The position numbers and the translations under genes were made by a program. Of a DNA stretch of 64,000 nt, positions 59,263 to 64,000 are shown piece after piece. The notes below the pieces were generated by a model. That model did no database searches, had not been told where the DNA came from, and saw only the letters and a program-made list of their open reading frames with translations. Origin of the DNA: Nitrospira sp. (GTDB taxonomy: Bacteria > Nitrospirota > Nitrospiria > Nitrospirales > Nitrospiraceae); assembly GCA_030653545.1 (NCBI GenBank), contig JAURZE010000005.1:62001-126000 (forward strand). The letters are read 5' to 3'. Numbering within the stretch: the first letter of the stretch is position 1; every line of letters begins with the position of its first letter.

Positions 59263-61749
59263 ATGAAGGAACACCGGTTCGACGACGAACGGCTCGCTGA
59301 GCGGGCGGCGGATTGCCGACGGGGCGACTCTGACTTTTCGCGATGGGCCGAAGGGTACGGCGTAATCCGGCACAGCGACGAGACTCAGGTCCGCGTCCAT
59401 AATCTCCTGCACGCACGCAACTCTTCCGGCACAACCGGCGACGCGGTTAAGGTCTATGATCTGCTCATGGCGTTGGATCGGCTCACCAGCGCCGGCCTCT
59501 GGCTGGTCGTGCATCAGACGTATGCGAGGAACGTGTATCTGGACGGTCGTCCGTTGGACGTCGAAGACTTCAAGGTCCAACCCGATGGCCACACCGGCGG
59601 CTCGCTCAACATGGTACCGGCCTATGCCGGGTATCTCGCCGCCAACGTCCTGACCGGCCACACGCGCGCCTGGCTGATGGGGCAGGGGCACTGCGTGGCG
59701 GCCGTGGACTCGCTCAATCTTCTTGTCGGGAACATGACAAGTGCGCACGCCGAACGGTATGCGACGACGGACGAAGGACTCACGCGCTACGTGCGAGATT
59801 TCTATGCCTATCGCCTCCGGGAGGATGGCCGTCAAGATTCGCCGCTGGGCAGTCACGTGAACGCCCACACGGCGGGAGGGCTGGCGGAAGGCGGCTATCT
59901 GGGATTCGCCGAATTGCAGTACGTCCACATGCCCTTGCAGGGCGAACGATTGGTGGCGTTCCTCTCCGATGGCGCGTTTGAAGAACAACGGGGCAGCGAT
60001 TGGGCGCCGCGCTGGTGGCGTGCTGAGGATTCTGGGCTCGTGATGCCGATCATGATCAAGAACGGCCGGCGTATCGATCAGCGGACGACGATGTCCCAGC
60101 AGGGCGGCGCGGCCTGGTTCAGCGAGCACCTGAAATTGAATGGGTTCGATCCGATCGTGTTCGACGGCCGCGATCCCGCCGCCTTTCTCTGGGCAATTCT
60201 TGAAATGGAGCGCCGCCTGGAAGAGGCCGCAGATTCTGTTCGATCCGGACAGAGCCGTTACCCGATTCTTTTGCCCTACGGTATCGCCGTCGCTCCGAAA
60301 GGGGCCGGATTTCCCGGGGAGGGCACCAACCTCGCCCATAACCTGCCCTTGATAGCCAACCCGCGCATCGACCGCCGTGCCGCTGATCTGTTTAACAAGG
60401 GAGCGAACCGGCTCTGGATTCCGCAGGCCGATCTCGCGGCTGCCGTGACCCTCTTTCAGCGGCACAAGACATCCGGCCGGGCAAGGGAACGCGATCATGT
60501 GCTGGCGCACCGGAACCTTCCTGCGGCGGAGATCCCCGATCCCCCATTTCGACCGGTGTCTGAGGAAGCGCGCCGCGCATTGCACGGTTGGCCTATGGCT
60601 TCGCCGATGACGGCCATCGACGGCATGTTCGTCGCAATTCTCAAGGCCAATCCCCATCTGCGGCCACGAGTCGGCAATCCGGATGAAATGCGATCGAATC
60701 GTTTGATTGAGACGCTTGAGCGTCTGAAGTTCAGGGTAACTGATCCGGAACCCGGCATTCCGGAATCTGAACAGGGCGCCGTCATCACCGCACTCAACGA
60801 GGAGGCGGTGGCATCTGCGGCCCTGGCCAACAAGGGCGGCATTAATCTGATCCATACCTACGAGGCTTTCGGCAGCAAGATGCACGGAGCGATCCGGCAG
60901 GAGATCATCTTCGCCAATCATTGTCAGGAAGCCGGGCGACCGCAACGCTGGCTCTCGATCCCGCTGATCCTGACTTCGCATACCTGGGAGAATGGGAAGA
61001 ATGAGCAATCCCACCAAGATCCCAGCATGGCCGAAGCGATGCTGGGCGAGTTGTCGCATGTCTCTCGTGTGGTCTTTCCTGCGGACTTTAACACTGCGGC
61101 GATCGTCATGGAGCAGGTCTACCAGACCCATGGACAGTTCTGGACTGTGGTCGTGCCGAAAGCCGACACGCTGCCCGATCTATTCACGCCCGATGAAGCC
61201 CGGCGACTGGTAACCGACGGGGGCATGTTGGTAGATTGGGCCGGCCATGAGCCGGACCGCCCGCTGATTATTCTGACGGCGGTCGGGGCCTATCAACTCG
61301 GGGAAGTTCTGGCCGCCTCCAGGCGGCTGGCCGAGCGCGCGGTGGAGCACCGCGTCGTCTATCTGCTCGAGCCGGGCCGTTTCCGCGCGCCACGCAGTGA
61401 CGGCGAGCAGGTCCATCAGGCTCCAACGGCGCTGCGCGAACAGCTCTTCCCGACCCAGGTCCAACCCCGGCTGTTCGTGACCCATACACGTCCGGAAGTC
61501 CTTCTCGGCGTGCTGGGGCCGCTGCACACGGGATCGCGCACGAGCGGACTGGGCTACATCAATCAGGGCGGAACGTTGAATACGCCGGGACTGTTCTTCC
61601 TCAACCGCTGTAGCTGGGCACACGTGCTGGCTGAAGCGGCCGAATTGCTGGAGGTGCCGCGAGCGCGGCTCCTGAGCGCGGAAGAAATCCAGGCGCTCGA
61701 TGGGCAACGCAGCCCGCACGGCGTGATCATTCCGGAGGTGGAGGGGTGA
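59263..61749 (+). CDS. Divergent phosphoketolase-family TPP enzyme
   Basis: The 828-residue protein matches the phosphoketolase (XFP) family in its C-terminal part: FGSKMHGAIRQEIIFANHCQ, then LILTSHTWENGKNEQSHQDP and TVVVPKADTLPDLFTPDEA. The N-terminal TPP region is unusual: the canonical GPGHG appears as GQGHC, and GDGEAETG as SDGAFEEQRGSDW; the N of the metal-binding motif is present in IKNGRRID. It may therefore have a different or additional activity; some annotations call such proteins xylulose-5-phosphate 3-epimerase. It is near acs and an ackA remnant, so a C2 product route is likely. Confidence 0.8.
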   Translation: MKEHRFDDERLAERAADCRRGDSDFSRWAEGYGVIRHSDETQVRVHNLLHARNSSGTTGDAVKVYDLLMALDRLTSAGLWLVVHQTYARNVYLDGRPLDVEDFKVQPDGHTGGSLNMVPAYAGYLAANVLTGHTRAWLMGQGHCVAAVDSLNLLVGNMTSAHAERYATTDEGLTRYVRDFYAYRLREDGRQDSPLGSHVNAHTAGGLAEGGYLGFAELQYVHMPLQGERLVAFLSDGAFEEQRGSDWAPRWWRAEDSGLVMPIMIKNGRRIDQRTTMSQQGGAAWFSEHLKLNGFDPIVFDGRDPAAFLWAILEMERRLEEAADSVRSGQSRYPILLPYGIAVAPKGAGFPGEGTNLAHNLPLIANPRIDRRAADLFNKGANRLWIPQADLAAAVTLFQRHKTSGRARERDHVLAHRNLPAAEIPDPPFRPVSEEARRALHGWPMASPMTAIDGMFVAILKANPHLRPRVGNPDEMRSNRLIETLERLKFRVTDPEPGIPESEQGAVITALNEEAVASAALANKGGINLIHTYEAFGSKMHGAIRQEIIFANHCQEAGRPQRWLSIPLILTSHTWENGKNEQSHQDPSMAEAMLGELSHVSRVVFPADFNTAAIVMEQVYQTHGQFWTVVVPKADTLPDLFTPDEARRLVTDGGMLVDWAGHEPDRPLIILTAVGAYQLGEVLAASRRLAERAVEHRVVYLLEPGRFRAPRSDGEQVHQAPTALREQLFPTQVQPRLFVTHTRPEVLLGVLGPLHTGSRTSGLGYINQGGTLNTPGLFFLNRCSWAHVLAEAAELLEVPRARLLSAEEIQALDGQRSPHGVIIPEVEG

Positions 61750-61903
61750 GCGTGCATCACACGTTCGGCACAGGGCGGGGGGAGAAGACACCCGGGGCAG
61801 GACCGCATCCAGACAGGACCGGTCGATCGTCGCGATGCAGAACGTGGATCGACCATGCGCCTGCCGGGCACAGCCCATCAGGGCCCACTCGGTGAAAGGT
61901 GCC

Positions 61904-62776
61904 ATGGAGGAGTCGCCCCAGTTCTCTGCTCAGATGACTCGCACGATGTCCGTCCTCCGAGCGTTTCAAGGAGCGGCATGGGACTTTTGGCATCACGGCT
62001 GCACGACGTTGGCGGCGTCGCTGGCCTTCTTCTCCCTGCTGTCGTTTTTCCCACTGGTGTTTTTGCTGCTCTCGCTGGCCAGCGGACTCAGCCACCAGAT
62101 GATGGGACATGAGTATTTGCTTGGGCTGCTGCAAGGCTTCATGCCGGAGCTGGGCGATCAATTGGCCATGGAGGTAGGGAGGCTGGCTGGGGAAGACACC
62201 GTGCGCTGGGTCGCGGCGATCTCCTTTGTGTGGTTCGGCTTGCTGGTGTTCTACGAGGTGGACTATGCCGTGAACATCGTATTCGGCGCCGGCCATTTGC
62301 GGCATGCGTTCGGCGCCACGGCCATGGCCGTCGGCCTGCTCGGAATCGTCGGCTTATTCTTCACGCTGTCGTTTCTCGTGACGCAGATCTTGCGGATGCT
62401 GCTCCATCAGGCTTCCCGGATCGGCAACCTGGATTTCGAGGCGTTGCTGATCAATCATTTCATGCTGTCGTATCTGGCGCCGTTCGTTCTGGTCTTCGCC
62501 GTCGCCACGGGCCTCTATCGCTATGTGCCGAGAAGCCGCCCGGCGTGGCGGGAGGCCGCCATCGGAGGGATCGCGCTCACGCTGCTGTGGGAAGCGGCCA
62601 AACACCTGTTCAGTCTGTACCTGCAGACGCTGTCGGTCTACAGCCTCATGTACGGGTCCTTCCTCGTGATGGTGTTTTTCCTGCTGTGGGTGTATTACTC
62701 GGCGGCGTTGTTGTTGTTCGGCGCGGCGGTCGTGCATCGGTTGCAAATGGCCCGCGTGGCGCCATGTTCGCCATGA
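61904..62776 (+). CDS. YihY/UPF0761-family membrane protein
   Basis: The 290-residue protein has about six membrane spans and the family blocks LAASLAFFSLLSFFPLVFLL, WFGLLVFYEVDYAVNIVFGA, YRYVPRSRPAWREAAIGGI and SLYLQTLSVYSLMYGSF. GAAAGGTGCC precedes the ATG at 61904. The family was once called RNase BN, which is now considered incorrect; its function is probably in envelope transport or lipid transfer. The 150 bases upstream contain no gene. Confidence 0.88.
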   Translation: MEESPQFSAQMTRTMSVLRAFQGAAWDFWHHGCTTLAASLAFFSLLSFFPLVFLLLSLASGLSHQMMGHEYLLGLLQGFMPELGDQLAMEVGRLAGEDTVRWVAAISFVWFGLLVFYEVDYAVNIVFGAGHLRHAFGATAMAVGLLGIVGLFFTLSFLVTQILRMLLHQASRIGNLDFEALLINHFMLSYLAPFVLVFAVATGLYRYVPRSRPAWREAAIGGIALTLLWEAAKHLFSLYLQTLSVYSLMYGSFLVMVFFLLWVYYSAALLLFGAAVVHRLQMARVAPCSP

Positions 62777-63074
62777 GCGATCACGCCGCACATGATTGGA
62801 CCGAAGGAGAGGATACGACACGCATGATTCACACAGATTCACAGGCCGCGGCCGTAGCGTGAGGCTGACGCTCGGAAGAGATTGCGTACTGTCGCATGGT
62901 GGTGTGCGCTCGTGGTGTTTCACGGGTTACCCTGCTTGACGGCGTCTAGTTCGGCCAGGCGGCGCGGCGAAAGGCACTGGTGATCCTCCTGAAACCGACG
63001 ACGAAATATGGCCTAGGTGCAACCATGGGAAACGACATGAATTTGACACACGACACCCCTTCTGGAGGATGCCG
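62777..63074 (+). other. Intergenic region upstream of acs
   Basis: About 300 bases without a recognisable gene on either strand. It probably holds the acs promoter. CTGGAGGATGCCG is directly before the acs start at 63075. Confidence 0.4.
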
Positions 63075-64000
63075 ATGAGCCAAGACCTCTATCCCGTTCC
63101 CGAAGAGTTCCGAACGCAGGCCCATATCACCGAGCCTCGCTATCAGGACCTGTACCAACGCTCGGTCGAAGATCCCGAAGGCTTCTGGAGTGAACAGGCC
63201 AAAAGGTCTGTGAGCTGGTCCGGGCCTTGGAGCAGAGTGCTGGATTGGGACTTCAAGACCGGTCATATCCGCTGGTTCGAAGGCGGCAAGCTGAACGCCT
63301 GTTATAACTGCGTCGACCGGCATCTGGTCGAGCGCGGCGAACAGCCTGCGATCATCTGGGAGGGGAATGAGCCGGATCAGAGTCGCAGGATTACCTACCG
63401 CGAACTGCATGAACAGGTCTGCCGCGTGGCCAACGTGCTCAAGAAGCGGGGCATCGGCACAGGCGACCGAGTGTGCATTTACATGCCGATGATTCCCGAA
63501 GCCGTGTTTGCCATGCTGGCCTGCGCCCGTATCGGCGCCATCCATTCGGTGGTGTTCGCCGGGTTCTCGTCCGAGGCTTTCAAGCATCGCGTCCAGGACT
63601 GCGATGCCCGGCTGGTGGTCACCGCCGACGGCTATTGCCACGGCGCCAAGACGATTGACCACAAGAAGAAAACGGACCAGGCGCTGGAGGAATGTCCCGG
63701 CGTCAAGACCCTGCTGGTGGTCAAACATCGCGGCGCGGCGATCGCCTGGAACAGCGAACGCGACGTCTGGTATCACGAGGCCGTCGCCGACAGTTCGCCC
63801 GAATGCCCGGTCGTGGAAATGGACGCCGAAGCCCCGTTGTTCATTCTCTATACCTCCGGCTCGACCGGCAAGCCGAAAGGCCTGGTGCACACGACGGGAG
63901 GCTATCTGGTGTTCGCCGCCATCACGCATCAGTACACCTTCGACTACCATGAGGGCGAGGTGTACTGGTGTACCGCGGACGTCGGCTGGATCACCGGCCA
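63075..64000 (+). CDS. acs: Acetyl-CoA synthetase, N-terminal part (runs off the window)
   Basis: The frame from the ATG at 63075 (preceded by GGAGGATGCCG) is open to the last base. It shows the acetyl-CoA synthetase N-terminus (PEGFWSEQAKRSVSWSGPW), GGKLNACYNCVDRHLVERG, MPMIPEAVFAMLACARIGA and SVVFAGFSSEAFKHRVQDC, then YTSGSTGKPKGLVHTTGGYL and the last visible WCTADVGWITGH. About 308 of the usual about 650 residues are present. It activates acetate to acetyl-CoA with ATP. With the upstream phosphoketolase it can feed C2 units into biosynthesis. Confidence 0.95.
   Translation, partial: MSQDLYPVPEEFRTQAHITEPRYQDLYQRSVEDPEGFWSEQAKRSVSWSGPWSRVLDWDFKTGHIRWFEGGKLNACYNCVDRHLVERGEQPAIIWEGNEPDQSRRITYRELHEQVCRVANVLKKRGIGTGDRVCIYMPMIPEAVFAMLACARIGAIHSVVFAGFSSEAFKHRVQDCDARLVVTADGYCHGAKTIDHKKKTDQALEECPGVKTLLVVKHRGAAIAWNSERDVWYHEAVADSSPECPVVEMDAEAPLFILYTSGSTGKPKGLVHTTGGYLVFAAITHQYTFDYHEGEVYWCTADVGWITG

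Noticed and set aside
59167-59266. Frame reading EEVDGYMVTVDEEGRIARET between the ackA fragment and phosphoketolase
   Set aside because: It is open to just before the phosphoketolase start and might be part of a decayed gene, but no start site or family can be supported.
59182-61131. Long minus-strand open frame opposite the phosphoketolase-like gene (649 codons)
   Set aside because: Antisense shadow. The plus-strand gene has clear family blocks; the minus frame has no motif or ribosome binding site.
62946-63950. Minus-strand open frame of 334 codons near the window end
   Set aside because: Opposite the acs gene, which has textbook motifs on the plus strand. The minus frame has no family resemblance.

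Overview
The window is a GC-rich, densely packed bacterial chromosome segment. Its gene content fits Nitrospira (phylum Nitrospirota): a group 3b [NiFe] hydrogenase with hyp maturation genes, NfeD/flotillin, tandem universal stress proteins, DUF2934 peptides, phosphoketolase plus acetyl-CoA synthetase, and many small exported proteins and zinc-ribbon proteins. This is inference from gene content; no rRNA, nitrification gene or other marker is present, and I saw no tRNA, CRISPR array or transposase.

Layout. 0-11 kb: a glutathionyl-hydroquinone reductase-like transferase (minus strand), two tandem DUF2238 membrane proteins, a CzcB/CzcA-type RND metal efflux pair, an acyl-AMP ligase/ACP/PlsC fusion, and an exported M28 peptidase. 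11-14 kb: a small membrane protein and glycogen debranching enzyme glgX. 14-29 kb: the hydrogenase island, in the order hydB-pntA1-pntA2-pntB-hydG-hydD-hydA-protease-hypA-hypF-(HAD phosphatase/HerA-like ATPase fusion)-hypC-hypD-hypE. hypB is absent. 29-33 kb: a tiny membrane peptide, a cupredoxin, a scar made of a truncated DUF4010 gene joined to a P-type ATPase tail, a broken M28 peptidase, an LplT-like MFS transporter and a DUF2459 lipoprotein. 34-43 kb: zinc-ribbon protein, HtrA protease, RRM-like protein (minus strand), PepSY protein, SodC-like lipoprotein, Pal/OmpA-like lipoprotein, L,D-transpeptidase and other envelope proteins. 43-50.5 kb: three tandem-UspA proteins around DUF2934, DUF2892, cytochrome c and an nfeD-floA-orf operon. 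50.5-53.7 kb: a second recombination scar (M28 tail, intact DUF4010 gene, ackA fragment joined to a degraded P-type ATPase). 53.8-56.7 kb: a minus-strand two-component cluster. 57.3-64 kb: zinc-ribbon protein, nucleotidyltransferase, DUF2934, another ackA fragment, divergent phosphoketolase, YihY-type membrane protein and the 5' part of acs.

How the genes work together. The hydrogenase is predicted to reduce NADP+ with H2. A complete proton-translocating transhydrogenase is interleaved in the same run of genes with 4-bp overlaps, which suggests H2/NADPH/NADH balancing linked to the proton-motive force. An unusual HAD-ATPase fusion lies inside the hyp cluster, followed by a fossil of a hypF 3' end, so that segment was assembled by duplication or recombination. 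Two decayed copies of acetate kinase (one beside the phosphoketolase) suggest the acetyl-phosphate to acetate step was lost here at least twice, while acs remains. Repeated pieces (M28, DUF4010, P-ATPase, ackA, DUF2934, and a wHTH-like family) show that much of the accessory region is a mosaic of duplications and deletions.
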